In this document: piece by piece, positions 44,963-54,667 of the stretch | How positions within the stretch are numbered: position 1 is the first letter of the stretch | Layout: each line of letters begins with the position of its first letter | Assembly (NCBI RefSeq): GCF_014201715.1 | Contig: NZ_JACHFD010000015.1 | Location: forward strand, 40,944 to 104,943 | Direction of reading: 5' to 3' | DNA from: Haloferula luteola | GTDB lineage: Bacteria > Verrucomicrobiota > Verrucomicrobiia > Verrucomicrobiales > Akkermansiaceae | Length of the DNA: 64,000 nt | The notes under the pieces: generated by a model | The model's input: the letters and a program-made list of their open reading frames with translations, nothing else | Database searches by the model: none | What the model was told of the DNA's origin: nothing | Made by a program: the position numbers and the translations under genes

Positions 44963-45832
44963 ATGAAGCTTTCCGCGACCTTCCTTCCACTTTTGGCTCT
45001 TGCCGCCACCGCGGAGGATCTGACACCCGCTCAGGTCTTCCAAATGAACTGCTCTGCCTGCCATGCAGTGGATCATATGGTGGTGGGACCCTCTCTCGTT
45101 GAAATCTCCGGCATCTACCGCGGGCGACCCGACGACTTCGTCAAGTGGTGTCTCCACCCTGAGCAAAAACGCCCCGGAGCGATCGAGATGCCATCCATGG
45201 CCCACCTCGGAGAAGACACCCTCCGCACCCTGCTCCCCTACATTTTATCGGAAGCCGAAGGCAAAGCAGAGGTAAAGACAGGGGAGGGCGACCCCTTCGC
45301 CATCCCGCCCGCCATGGTGCGCCGCCCGCAAGTTCAGCGCATCTTTCTACCCGATACCTCTCCCGCCGCCATCGCGGTCGCCCTGCCCGGCACCTTATCC
45401 TACGCCTTCGATGCCTCCGAGTGCCGCCTGCGTTACATCTGGCAGGGAGGATTCCTTGATGGCTATCCCTACTGGAAAGGCAATGGCAGCTCCCTCGCCC
45501 AACTCGGCGGGCCGGTCCTCTACCGAGAGGAAGCCTTTCCCTTGAAAACCGCCTCCCTTGGCGGCCAGGAAGCTTCGAAATTCCTCGGCTACGAGATGGG
45601 CGATGATGGCCTCCCGACCTTCCACTATCGCCGCGGCAGCCACCAATTCTCCGAAACCATCCACCCGCTGGCCGATGGCTCCGGTATCGAACGCCACTTC
45701 GAAATCCATCCCGGCATCGCCTGCACGGTGGAAGCCAGCGATGGAGTGGAAGTCACCAGTTCCTCCGGCAGCCTGCGCATCGACGCAGCCGCCGCTTCCT
45801 CGTTCACCCTCACTTTCCGTTGGAAGAAATGA
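44963..45832 (+). CDS. secreted cytochrome c-type protein
   Basis: The 289-residue protein has a short signal peptide (MKLSATFLPLLALAATAE) and a class I cytochrome c domain with heme motif CSACH (30-34) in FQMNCSACHAVDHMVVGPSLVEI. Met ligands may lie in AIEMPSMAHLG. The C-terminal ~190 residues form a beta-rich domain of unknown function (LRYIWQGGFLDGYPYWKGNG). A TATGAT -10-like box is at 44890-44895. Its stop overlaps the next gene's ATG (ATGA). It probably carries electrons for that dehydrogenase. Confidence 0.88.
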   Translation: MKLSATFLPLLALAATAEDLTPAQVFQMNCSACHAVDHMVVGPSLVEISGIYRGRPDDFVKWCLHPEQKRPGAIEMPSMAHLGEDTLRTLLPYILSEAEGKAEVKTGEGDPFAIPPAMVRRPQVQRIFLPDTSPAAIAVALPGTLSYAFDASECRLRYIWQGGFLDGYPYWKGNGSSLAQLGGPVLYREEAFPLKTASLGGQEASKFLGYEMGDDGLPTFHYRRGSHQFSETIHPLADGSGIERHFEIHPGIACTVEASDGVEVTSSSGSLRIDAAAASSFTLTFRWKK

Positions 45833-47319
45833 TCCGATTCTTCTCCACCTGCCTCCTGGTCGCCACAGCGGCCGCAGCCCAGCCGTTTTCTTTCAAAGCA
45901 ATGCCCAATCCCTCTGGGGTCGATCCTCAGGTCGGGGGCGTCGATGTTCGACCCGATGGCAAGGTGGCCGTCGCATTCCACCGCGGAGAACTGATGATCT
46001 TCGATCCCGCTACGGAAACCTGGTCGGCCTTCGCCGAAGGCTTGCAGGAGCCTTTGGGCTTGCTTGCAGAGAGCACGGATAGCCTGCTCGTCATGCAGCG
46101 GGCCGAACTCACCCGACTCCGGGATCGCAATCGCGACGGCAAAGCCGAAACCTACCAAACCGTATTCGACGGATTCGGCCTCACCGGCAACTACCACGAA
46201 TTCGCCTTCGGGCCCGCCAAAGCCCCCGATGGCTCCCTCTTCATCGCCCTGAATCTCGCCTCCAATGGCGCAGGCATCCGACCCGAAATCCGCGGCGAAT
46301 GGTCCGACATCGGACAACTCGATTTTCGTCAGATGCAGCACGATGGAAAATGGCGCGACCGCTCGGTAAAAGCTGGCCGCATGTATTCCCGTGTACCGTA
46401 TCGCGGCTGGATCCTCAAACTCTCACCCGACGGCAAGCAAGTGGAACCCTGGGCCTGCGGATTTCGCTCGCCGGATGGCATCGGTTTCGACGCCGAAGGG
46501 CGGCTGCTGGTCGATGACAACCAGGGCGATTGGCGGGGCACCTCCCCCCTCTACGTCGTCGAAAAAGGAGGCTTCTATGGCCACCCCGCCTCGCTCGTCT
46601 GGCAAGACGACTGGAAGGGAGGAGATCCCATGAAAATGGCCGTCGGTCGCCTCGACCGCCTGCGCACCAAGGAAACGGCACGCTTCCCTCAAGGAGACCT
46701 CGCCAACTCCCCGACTCAACCCGTCGTCATTCCCGAATCATGGGGGCCCTACGCCCGCCAGACTCTGATTGGTGAAATGAACCAGCCGCGATTGGTCCGT
46801 TTCCTCGCCGACGAAGTCGATGGCTTCACTCAGGGCACTTTGATCCCCATGTTCGACGGAACTCCGCTCGGCGCTGGCAACCACCGCTTGGCCTTCGGAC
46901 CCGACGGAACGCTGTGGGTCGGCAAAACCCACCTCTCATGGGCGGGAGCGGAGGGCCTATTCCGCATCCAGCCCGAGAACCTCGACCAAGTTCTCACAGT
47001 GACTTCGGTCAAGCTGGAGAAATCCGGCAGCCGCCAGCAATTCCGCATCACATTCAGCCAACCCGTGGCGGAACCCGGAACTCCGAAAATCCATGCCTTC
47101 GACTATCACTACCACGTCGACTACGGCTCTCCGAAAACCCGCGAAGCCGATCTGCCGGTTGAAAAAGCCCAGCTCGATTCCCGCCACCACGACTTGATCA
47201 TCGAAACCAAAGTGCAGGAAGGTTGCGTTCATCGCATCGACCTCCCCGGCATCGTGTCCGACAACGGGACCGCCCTCGACGCCACGACCCTCTACTATCA
47301 GGTCACCCGCTTGCCCTGA
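45829..47319 (+). CDS. PVC-type beta-propeller dehydrogenase-like protein
   Basis: The 496-residue secreted protein has a signal peptide (MIRFFSTCLLVATAAAAQ) and a beta-propeller related to glucose/sorbosone dehydrogenases and PVC-type membrane-bound dehydrogenases: GVDVRPDGKVAVAFHRGEL, LLRDRNRDGKAETYQTVFDGFGLTGNYHEF, AFGPAKAPDGSLF, ACGFRSPDGIGFDAEGRLLVDDNQGDW, HRLAFGPDGTLWVGKT. The last ~130 residues form an Ig-like domain. It is coupled to a cytochrome c gene, so it may oxidise sugars with cytochrome as acceptor. Cofactor (PQQ or other) is unproven. Confidence 0.85.
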   Translation: MIRFFSTCLLVATAAAAQPFSFKAMPNPSGVDPQVGGVDVRPDGKVAVAFHRGELMIFDPATETWSAFAEGLQEPLGLLAESTDSLLVMQRAELTRLRDRNRDGKAETYQTVFDGFGLTGNYHEFAFGPAKAPDGSLFIALNLASNGAGIRPEIRGEWSDIGQLDFRQMQHDGKWRDRSVKAGRMYSRVPYRGWILKLSPDGKQVEPWACGFRSPDGIGFDAEGRLLVDDNQGDWRGTSPLYVVEKGGFYGHPASLVWQDDWKGGDPMKMAVGRLDRLRTKETARFPQGDLANSPTQPVVIPESWGPYARQTLIGEMNQPRLVRFLADEVDGFTQGTLIPMFDGTPLGAGNHRLAFGPDGTLWVGKTHLSWAGAEGLFRIQPENLDQVLTVTSVKLEKSGSRQQFRITFSQPVAEPGTPKIHAFDYHYHVDYGSPKTREADLPVEKAQLDSRHHDLIIETKVQEGCVHRIDLPGIVSDNGTALDATTLYYQVTRLP

Positions 47320-47347
47320 TTCACGTACACTCCCCTGTCGCAACGAC

Positions 47348-47368
47348 ACCGGATTTCAAAAATCCGGT
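47348..47368. terminator. stem-loop after the PVC-type dehydrogenase
   Basis: ACCGGATTT (47348-47356) and AAATCCGGT (47360-47368) form a perfect 9-bp stem with a 3-nt loop. It lies 28 bp after the stop. No T run follows, so it is weak as a terminator. Confidence 0.4.
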
Positions 47369-47403
47369 TGGGAGCGCCATCGATTCAAGCTAGCTTGGGC
47401 CCG

Positions 47404-48141
47404 ATGAAGCCCGCTCTTATTGCCATGGGAATGCTGCCGCTGCTGACCCATGCTGCGGAAAAGCCAGAAGGGGTCATTCTCCTCCATGGTCTGTGTCGCC
47501 GGGCCGCGAGCATGGAAAAAATGGCCCGCGCCCTGAATCAGGCCGCATACCTCGTCCTCAATCAGGAATATCCTTCACGGAAGGACACCATCGAGAACCT
47601 CAGCGAATCCATCCTGCCTCTGGCACTGGATCATCCGAAACTCGCCGACTGCGAGAAGATCCACTTTGTCACCCACTCCATGGGGGGCCTTTTGGTCCGC
47701 AGCTACTTCCATCGCCACACCGATGCTCGTGTGGGGCGAGTGGTCATGCTTGGCCCACCGAATCGCGGTAGCGAAGTCATCGACGCCATCGGCCATTGGT
47801 GGATCGTTCAAAAACTCAATGGACCCGCCGGCTCCGAACTCGGAACCAGTCCCGAATCCACCGCCCATCAACTGGGAGAGCTTCCCTTCGAAGTCGGTGT
47901 CATCGCCGGCGATCGCAGCATCAATTGGATCAATAGCCTGATGATTCACGGCCCCGACGATGGGAAAGTCTCCGTCGCCAATACCCGCCTCGAAAGCCTC
48001 CAGGACCACGTCATCGTGCATGTCTCCCACCCCTACTTGATGAAGCGACCCCAAGTCATCGAGCTCACCCAGCGATTCCTCCGGTCAGGAAGCTTCGCGG
48101 AATCACCAGCGCCCGATTCCACCGCGACTTCAGCCCGTTGA
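47404..48141 (+). CDS. secreted alpha/beta hydrolase (lipase-like)
   Basis: The 245-residue protein has a signal peptide (about 1-18). GVILLHGLCRRAASMEKMA holds the oxyanion region, THSMGGLLVRSYFH the nucleophile Ser, then VVMLGPPNRGSEVID. An Asp (HGPDDGKVSV) and His (DHVIVHVSHPYLM) complete the probable triad. It resembles bacterial triacylglycerol lipases or PGAP1-like esterases. Substrate is unknown. It stands alone. Confidence 0.85.
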   Translation: MKPALIAMGMLPLLTHAAEKPEGVILLHGLCRRAASMEKMARALNQAAYLVLNQEYPSRKDTIENLSESILPLALDHPKLADCEKIHFVTHSMGGLLVRSYFHRHTDARVGRVVMLGPPNRGSEVIDAIGHWWIVQKLNGPAGSELGTSPESTAHQLGELPFEVGVIAGDRSINWINSLMIHGPDDGKVSVANTRLESLQDHVIVHVSHPYLMKRPQVIELTQRFLRSGSFAESPAPDSTATSAR

Positions 48142-48319
48142 CGTCTTCGCGCGAGCCTTGCCGCCTCTCCCTTCGGCAACCCACCAGGGGCTTCCTGATT
48201 CCAATATCCGCCAATCACCTGAGCCCCCCCTGACTCTTCCATTTTGCAACCGACTGTACTCCTCCCTCCGGGCCAAACACTTGCGAACAAGAGCGATCAG
48301 CGCTCCACTTCCCTCGCCC

Positions 48320-49414
48320 ATGGCCCTCCCTTCACCACCTCGCGCGTGGGCGGAAATCGATCTTTCCGCTCTTCAACACAATCTCCAAGTCGCCCGCGAA
48401 TGCTCCGGATGCGCCGTTATGGCTGTCGTCAAAGCAGGCGCCTACGGCCATGGACTCGAGGAAATCGCCCGTCGCCTCGCCACCGATGAAGTCGCCTTTT
48501 TTGGCGTCGCCAACGTCGGCGAAGCCCGTCGCATCGCCGATGCCGGCGTGACCACCCGCATCTACCTTCTCGGTGCTACCTGGGAAGCGGAACGCGCAGA
48601 AATCGTCCATCGTGATTGGACCCCCTGCCTTTCCACTCTGTCCGAAGCTCAGCATTTTTCGGATTTGGCGACCGCTGCCGGCAAAACCCTCCGATGCCAT
48701 CTATCGGTCGATACCGGCATGGGGCGCGGGGGCTTCTTGCCAGATGCTCTCCCCACCCTTCTTCCCAAATTGGAAGCCCTTCCAGGGATCGACATCGAAG
48801 GCATCGGCTCCCACCTCCCGAGCGCCGATGAAGACGAAGTTTTCACCCGCCAACAGGTGGCACTCTTTGCCGACACCGTGACTCGGCTCGGCGGATCGTC
48901 CCGCTTTCGTTGGATTCATCTCAACAATAGCGCAGGGCTTCTGGGGTACGACCGAGGCCCCTGCAACCTCGCCCGCCCTGGGCTGATGACCTACGGAATC
49001 TCTCCGCTTCCCGGATTTGGCGAGCGCCTCCGAAACGTCATGACTCTCAAATCCCGAGTCACCTTGGTCCGCACCCTACCGGCGGGCCACGGAGTGTCGT
49101 ATGGCCGCTCATTCGTCACCACACGGCCCACCGAAGTCGCCACCGTGGGCATCGGCTATGGCGATGGCTACCCGCGCCACCTCTCCGGCCAAGGCGCCGA
49201 AGTGGTGATCCACAGCCAACGATTTCCCGTGCTGGGCCGGGTGACCATGGATCAAATCATGGTCGATGTGACCGGTTCGGGCATCGTGGCTGGAGCGGAA
49301 GTGGAACTCTTCGGCCCCCACCTGCGGGTGGATGAACTCGCCACCAAAGCCGGAACCATCGCTTGGGAAATTCTCACCGGCATCACTCCCCGCGTTCTAC
49401 GCCTCCACCACTGA
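48320..49414 (+). CDS. alr: alanine racemase
   Basis: Alr makes D-alanine for peptidoglycan from L-alanine with PLP. The 364-residue protein has the PLP-lysine motif VVKAGAYGHG (Lys38; the usual motif is VKANAYGHG, so Asn is Gly here), VANVGEARRIADAG, SVDTGMGRGGF, HLNNSAGLL, VSYGRSF with catalytic Tyr, GIGYGDGYPRHLSG and VTMDQIMVDV. Length and ends fit. It is 7 bp upstream of fdhD. Confidence 0.95.
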   Translation: MALPSPPRAWAEIDLSALQHNLQVARECSGCAVMAVVKAGAYGHGLEEIARRLATDEVAFFGVANVGEARRIADAGVTTRIYLLGATWEAERAEIVHRDWTPCLSTLSEAQHFSDLATAAGKTLRCHLSVDTGMGRGGFLPDALPTLLPKLEALPGIDIEGIGSHLPSADEDEVFTRQQVALFADTVTRLGGSSRFRWIHLNNSAGLLGYDRGPCNLARPGLMTYGISPLPGFGERLRNVMTLKSRVTLVRTLPAGHGVSYGRSFVTTRPTEVATVGIGYGDGYPRHLSGQGAEVVIHSQRFPVLGRVTMDQIMVDVTGSGIVAGAEVELFGPHLRVDELATKAGTIAWEILTGITPRVLRLHH

Positions 49415-49421
49415 CCCACCC

Positions 49422-50189
49422 ATGGACCGTTCGTTTTCCGCTCGCGCCGCCGATGGCTCGCCCAAGAACGAACGGGTGGCTGTCGAAGAACCTCTCCAAA
49501 TCACTCTCGACGGCTGCCCCATTGCTGTCGTCATGCGCACTCCCGGCCACGATCTTGACTTGGTCCGCGGTTTCCTCGTCACCGAAGGCATCTTGCCCTC
49601 GCTCACGGGCATTCGCCGCATCGACGACGAAGCCGTGCCCAACCATCTTCGAGTCTTTCTTTCCGACGAAGCCGCCTTCGATCCCACCCGGTTGCAGCGG
49701 CATCTTTTCAGCGCGTCCTCGTGCGGCATCTGTGGAAAGGCGAGCATCGATCGCATCGTGGCCGATTTTCCCCCGATCCCCCATCCGCCCCGTTTTCCCC
49801 CATCTGCTTTGCTGCAAGCCCCCGATCGCCTGCGCGCCGCTCAAACCACCTTCGCCACGACCGGAGGCCTTCACGGGGTCGGCCTCTTTGAGGCCTCCGG
49901 CAGCCTGCTCGCCTGTCGCGAGGACATCGGCCGCCATAACGCAGTCGATAAACTGATCGGACACGCCCTCGCTCATGAGCTGCCCCTCGCAGAGTCCTTC
50001 TTGCTGGTCTCAGGGCGGGTATCCTTCGAAATCATGCAGAAGGCGCTTGGTGCCCGCATTCCTCTGGTCGCGGCCATTTCCGCGCCTTCCTCCCTGGCGA
50101 TCGAATTTGCCCAAGCCTCCGGCCAGAGCTTGGTCGGATTCCTGCGCCCGCCCCGCTTCAACGTCTACGCGGGCGAACTTCGGGACTGA
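49422..50189 (+). CDS. fdhD: formate dehydrogenase accessory sulfurtransferase FdhD
   Basis: FdhD moves sulfur from a cysteine desulfurase to the molybdenum cofactor of formate dehydrogenase-type enzymes. The 255-residue protein has EEPLQITLDGCPIAVVMRTPGHDLDLVRGFLVTEGI, the essential CxxC in SSCGICGKAS, TGGLHGVGLF, EDIGRHNAVDKLIG, and SGRVSFEIMQKALGARIPLVAAISAPSSLA. Start ATG 49422 is the first good start after alr. An FdhF/YdeP-type oxidoreductase 2.2 kb away is the probable client. Confidence 0.95.
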   Translation: MDRSFSARAADGSPKNERVAVEEPLQITLDGCPIAVVMRTPGHDLDLVRGFLVTEGILPSLTGIRRIDDEAVPNHLRVFLSDEAAFDPTRLQRHLFSASSCGICGKASIDRIVADFPPIPHPPRFPPSALLQAPDRLRAAQTTFATTGGLHGVGLFEASGSLLACREDIGRHNAVDKLIGHALAHELPLAESFLLVSGRVSFEIMQKALGARIPLVAAISAPSSLAIEFAQASGQSLVGFLRPPRFNVYAGELRD

Positions 50190-50257
50190 ATGAGGCTTTT
50201 CCGACAAGATCCCGGCGATCTGGCCGTTACCCTGCTTGTCGAACGCATCTTCAACCC

Positions 50258-52327
50258 ATGCTTGTGCCCCTTCTTGCCCTCTCTGCCGCCCTCCACTACC
50301 CCGAAACCTCATCCACCGACCTCGTAGAAACGCTTCATGGCGTGAAAGTCGCGGACCCTTACCGCTGGCTCGAGGACGACCAATCCGCCGAAACTCGGGC
50401 CTGGGTGAAAGCCGAAAACCAGGTCACCTTCGGATATCTGGAGAAACTTCCCGAACGCGAGCCGATCGCCCATCGCCTCTCCCAACTTTGGAACTTTGAA
50501 CGCTTCGGCATGCCCGAAGAACATGGCGGCAGTTGGTTTTTCACCCATAACACCGGCCTTCAAAACCAAAGCGTGCTGATGACCGCCTCGGCTCTCGATG
50601 CGGAGCCGAGAGTCCTGATGGACCCCAACTCCCTCTCCGAGGATGGCACCGTTTCGCTTTCCCGCTGGCAGCCGAGCCGCGACGGAAAACTCCTCGCTTG
50701 GTCGATTTCCCGCGGCGGCAGCGACTGGCATGAAATTCACGTCCGTGACGTCGCCACCGGCAAAGATCGTGACGACCTCCTCAAGTGGGTGAAGTTTAGC
50801 GGCCTCTCCTGGGCTCCTGATGGAAGCGGCTTCTACTACAGCCGCTATCCTCAACCCGAGGGCGATGCCGCTCTCACCGAGCGCAACCGCAACCACAAGG
50901 TCTACTTCCACACTCTCGGCCAGTCCCAGGAAGAAGACCGACTCATCTATCAACGCGAAGACCAACCCGACTGGAACCTCTCCGCCTTCGTCACCGATGA
51001 CGGCGGCTACCTCCTCATCAACATCTACGACGGCACCTCTACGGACAACCGCGTCGTCTATCAGAAACTCTCCGGCAGCGAGCCCGTCGAGCTCCTCCCT
51101 GAAGGAGATGCCGCCTATCATTTCGTCGGTAACCTCGGTGGAACCTTTTATTTCCTCACCAACCTCGACGCCCCGCGCTATCGCATCGTCTCCATCGATA
51201 CCGAGAATCCGGCCCGCGAAAACTGGAAGGAAATCATCCCGCAAACCGACAACCTCCTAGAAGAAGCTTCCATGATCGGAGGCAAGCTGATCTGCAGCTA
51301 CCTTGTCGATGCCCACACCGAAATCGCCCTCCACGGTCTCGATGGCTCGGCAGCGGGCAAAGTCGACCTTCCCGGCATCGGCACGGCAGGCGGATTCCAC
51401 GGCCGCCAGGAGGACACTTCCACCTACTATGGGTTTAGCAGTTTCACCGACCCTGGAGCGATCTATCACTACGACATCTCCACCGGAAAAAGCGAGCTTT
51501 GGAAAAGCCCTGAGATCGACTTCCAAGGGGCGGACTATGAAACCCACGAAGTCTTCGTCCCTAGCAAGGACGGCACCAAGGTTCCCGTCTTCCTCGTTCA
51601 CAAAAAGGGCATCCAGCTCGATGGCTCCCATCGCACCCTCCTCTACGGCTACGGCGGCTTCAACATCCCCATGACGCCAGGCTTCTCCGTCAGCCGCGCC
51701 GTCTGGTTGGAACGCGGAGGAGTCCTCGCCGTCGCCTGCATCCGCGGGGGAGGAGAATACGGCAAAGACTGGCACGAATCCGCCATCCGGCTGAAAAAGC
51801 AGACCAGCTACGACGACTTCCAAGCCGTCGCTGAGTGGCTGATCGCGCAGAAATACTGCACCTCCTCCACATTAGGCATCCAAGGCGGCAGCAATGGCGG
51901 CCTGCTGGTGGGAGCCTGCATGACCCAGCGCCCCGACCTCTTTGGGGCCTGTTTGCCAGCCGTCGGAGTGATGGACCTCCTGCGCTTCCACAAGTTCACC
52001 ATCGGCTGGGCTTGGAAGCGCGACTACGGTGACCCTGAAGATCCGGCAGAATTCGCCAACCTCCTCAAGATTTCTCCCTACCATAACCTCAAGCCGGGCA
52101 CCCGCTACCCGGCGACCCTCGTCACCACGGCTGACCACGACGATCGAGTCGTTCCTGCCCACAGCTTCAAATTTGCCGCCCGCCTCCAGGCGTGCCAGGC
52201 CGAAGACGGCCCCCCTGTCCTCATCCGCATCGAAACCAGCGCTGGCCACGGAGCTGGAACCGCTCTCGACAAGGTGATCCAGATCGCGGCCGATCAGTGG
52301 GCATTCATCGAGGCCAACCTCCACTGA
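50258..52327 (+). CDS. prolyl oligopeptidase family serine peptidase (S9A)
   Basis: The 689-residue protein has a short hydrophobic N-terminus, the S9A opening DPYRWLEDDQSAETRAWV, a beta-propeller, and a C-terminal catalytic hydrolase domain. The triad is Ser545 in GGSNGG, Asp at about 628-629 in ADHDDRV, and His664 in SAGHGAG. It cuts short peptides after proline, often in the periplasm or outside. MLVPLLALSAALHYP is a possible but weak signal peptide. Confidence 0.94.
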   Translation: MLVPLLALSAALHYPETSSTDLVETLHGVKVADPYRWLEDDQSAETRAWVKAENQVTFGYLEKLPEREPIAHRLSQLWNFERFGMPEEHGGSWFFTHNTGLQNQSVLMTASALDAEPRVLMDPNSLSEDGTVSLSRWQPSRDGKLLAWSISRGGSDWHEIHVRDVATGKDRDDLLKWVKFSGLSWAPDGSGFYYSRYPQPEGDAALTERNRNHKVYFHTLGQSQEEDRLIYQREDQPDWNLSAFVTDDGGYLLINIYDGTSTDNRVVYQKLSGSEPVELLPEGDAAYHFVGNLGGTFYFLTNLDAPRYRIVSIDTENPARENWKEIIPQTDNLLEEASMIGGKLICSYLVDAHTEIALHGLDGSAAGKVDLPGIGTAGGFHGRQEDTSTYYGFSSFTDPGAIYHYDISTGKSELWKSPEIDFQGADYETHEVFVPSKDGTKVPVFLVHKKGIQLDGSHRTLLYGYGGFNIPMTPGFSVSRAVWLERGGVLAVACIRGGGEYGKDWHESAIRLKKQTSYDDFQAVAEWLIAQKYCTSSTLGIQGGSNGGLLVGACMTQRPDLFGACLPAVGVMDLLRFHKFTIGWAWKRDYGDPEDPAEFANLLKISPYHNLKPGTRYPATLVTTADHDDRVVPAHSFKFAARLQACQAEDGPPVLIRIETSAGHGAGTALDKVIQIAADQWAFIEANLH

Positions 52328-52342
52328 TTTCTCCAGCGAATC

Positions 52343-54556
52343 TCACATCCCTTCGATTTCCACCGCCACGGCCTTGCTGGTGGGCGTGTTGCTCTCGCGA
52401 GCCACGCTGCCCACCGGCACCAACTCATTGGCCTCTGGAAAATAGGCCGCCGCCATCCCGCGCGGCATCTCATAGGGCACCGCCAAAAACCCCTCCAGAC
52501 AGCGTCTCCGCCCTCCCTCATCGTTGGTGACCCGCACCGGCTGCATCGGACGAATCCCACGCACCTTCAAATCGTCTGGATTCACCAACACCATCCGTCG
52601 CCCATGAGAAATGCCCCGATAGCGGTCATCCATCCCATACACGGTGGTATTGAACTGATCATGGCTGCGTAACGTCTGTAGGATCAGCCGACCCTCTCCT
52701 GGATCAAAAGCATCCAATTCCGCCGCCGCAAACTCCGCCTTCCCGGATGCGGTATCCCACACCCGTTGTTTGGCTGCATTCGGCAGGTAGAATCCACCCG
52801 GCACAACCACCCGTTGATTGTAACTCTCGAACCCTGGCACCACGGCTTCGATCCCATCACGGATCCGATCGTAGTCCTCTGCCAACCACCGCCAGCGAAT
52901 CCGTCCCACATCGCCGACCACCGCCTCCGCCGCGCGCGCAACGATCTCAGGCTCCGACAACATGGATTTCGACATCGGTGGCAGCTTCCCTTGCGACATC
53001 TGCACGACTCCCATCGAGTTTTCGCAACTCACCCAACGCCCCCCATCGTCATCGCTCCGTCCCAAGCACGGTAGAATCAGAGCACGACGCCCGTGAACCA
53101 AATGACTTCGATTTAGCTTAGTCGAAACATGGCAGGTGAGCCGACACCTTCGTAGCGCCTCCGCCGTGAATGCTCGATCCGGCGTCGCTTGGGCGAAGTT
53201 CCCACCCAGACCGAAAAACACCTTCGCCTCACCCCGGTGCATCGCCAAAATCGAATCCACCGTGTCATGCCCTTGCTTTCGCGGGCTCACCAGGCCCGAC
53301 CATTGGTCCAGCGCCGACAAAAAACCCTCCGGCATTCTCTCCCAAATACCCACCGTCCGGTCTCCCTGCACGTTGCTGTGCCCACGAACCGGACAGAGCC
53401 CAGCCCCGGGACGGCCGATCGCTCCCAGCATCAAGTGCACATTCACCACCTCCCGGATCGTCGCCACCGCATTCCGGTGCTGCGTCAATCCCATCGCCCA
53501 ACAGGTGATGACCTTGCGCTCCCCGGAAGCCAGCAACTCGGCAAACTCATGGATCTCCCTCCGCGAGATGCCCGACAACGCCTCAATCCGCGGCCACGGC
53601 GTCGCGTCCACCACCGCACGATACGCTTCATACCCCTGAGTATGGGCGGCCACGAAACTCTCCTCCGCGGCCAAACACTTCGCCACCCCTCGGAACAAGG
53701 CCATGTCCCCGTTCACTCGAACCTGCAGGTAGGTCGAAGCCAAGCGCGTCGCCCACCCCATCATACCTGCCACCGTCTGCGGGTGGGCAAATCCTTGCAG
53801 ACCTGCTTCCTTCAACGGATTCACGGCCACGAGGCGCGTCCCCTTCTTCACCGCCTCCTGCAAAGTCCCGAGCATCCGCGGATGATTAGTGCCCGGATTC
53901 TGGCCGACACACACCACCACCTCCGCTTCCAAGAAATCATCCAAGGTCACCGTGCCCTTGCCCACTCCGATCGCCTGCTTGAGCGCCGTCCCGCTCGACT
54001 CATGACACATGTTCGAGCAATCCGGGAGGTTGTTCGTCCCAAAGGCTCGCGCAAACAATTGATACAGAAAAGCCGCCTCATTGCTGGCCCGTCCTGAAGT
54101 GTAAAAAATCGCCTCATCCGGTGACTCCAATCTCTTCAACTCCTCCGCGAGGACGTCAAAGGCCTCCTCCCAACTCACCGGAACATAATGCGTCGCGCCC
54201 TCCTCCAAAATCATCGGCTCCGCCAAACGGCCTTGTCGGTCGTGCCACGCATCCTCCTGCTCCGCCAGCTCGGCCACGGAATGCTGTGCGAAAAACTCCC
54301 GCCCGATTGTTTGCCGCATCGCCTCCGAGGCCAGCGCCTTGGCCCCATTTTCACAAAACTCCGCCGCCGCTCGCCCCCCATCCGGATCCGGCCACGCGCA
54401 ACTCGGGCAGTCAAATCCTCCCATTTGATTCATTGCCAACAAGCCACGCGCTCCTCGCACCATACCATCACGCCCCACCACCTGCTTCATCGAAACCGCC
54501 ACTGCCGGCAATCCCGCCGCCCATTGCTTGGGCTCCTTCACGCTGATCTCCTCCAT
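52343..54556 (-). CDS. FdhF/YdeP-type molybdopterin oxidoreductase
   Basis: The ~737-residue protein resembles YdeP-like members of the DMSO-reductase/formate dehydrogenase family. FDCPSCAWPDP holds cysteines of a possible Fe-S site, YTSGRASNEAAFLYQLFARAFGTNNLPDCSNMCHESSG is the family hallmark, and VVCVGQNPGTNHPRML, ALILPCLGRSDDD, LPNAAKQRVWDTASGKAEF and the C-terminal molybdopterin-binding VNPDDLKVRG follow. Start is uncertain: ATG 54556 is used, but GTG 54541 has a GGAGGAG 6 nt upstream. It diverges from purN. FdhD at 49.4 kb likely sulfurates its cofactor. E. coli YdeP is tied to acid resistance; substrate is unknown. Confidence 0.88.
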   Translation of the reverse strand: MEEISVKEPKQWAAGLPAVAVSMKQVVGRDGMVRGARGLLAMNQMGGFDCPSCAWPDPDGGRAAAEFCENGAKALASEAMRQTIGREFFAQHSVAELAEQEDAWHDRQGRLAEPMILEEGATHYVPVSWEEAFDVLAEELKRLESPDEAIFYTSGRASNEAAFLYQLFARAFGTNNLPDCSNMCHESSGTALKQAIGVGKGTVTLDDFLEAEVVVCVGQNPGTNHPRMLGTLQEAVKKGTRLVAVNPLKEAGLQGFAHPQTVAGMMGWATRLASTYLQVRVNGDMALFRGVAKCLAAEESFVAAHTQGYEAYRAVVDATPWPRIEALSGISRREIHEFAELLASGERKVITCWAMGLTQHRNAVATIREVVNVHLMLGAIGRPGAGLCPVRGHSNVQGDRTVGIWERMPEGFLSALDQWSGLVSPRKQGHDTVDSILAMHRGEAKVFFGLGGNFAQATPDRAFTAEALRRCRLTCHVSTKLNRSHLVHGRRALILPCLGRSDDDGGRWVSCENSMGVVQMSQGKLPPMSKSMLSEPEIVARAAEAVVGDVGRIRWRWLAEDYDRIRDGIEAVVPGFESYNQRVVVPGGFYLPNAAKQRVWDTASGKAEFAAAELDAFDPGEGRLILQTLRSHDQFNTTVYGMDDRYRGISHGRRMVLVNPDDLKVRGIRPMQPVRVTNDEGGRRRCLEGFLAVPYEMPRGMAAAYFPEANELVPVGSVARESNTPTSKAVAVEIEGM

Positions 54557-54667
54557 TCCCAGCAGCTTAGGGAGGAATCCTCCGCCATCCACCTCGAACT
54601 TGCCGCCTTCTTCCTCAGCGAATTTTTGAACTTCGCCCGAGCCGAGTCCACCGCCTAGCTTCCCGCC

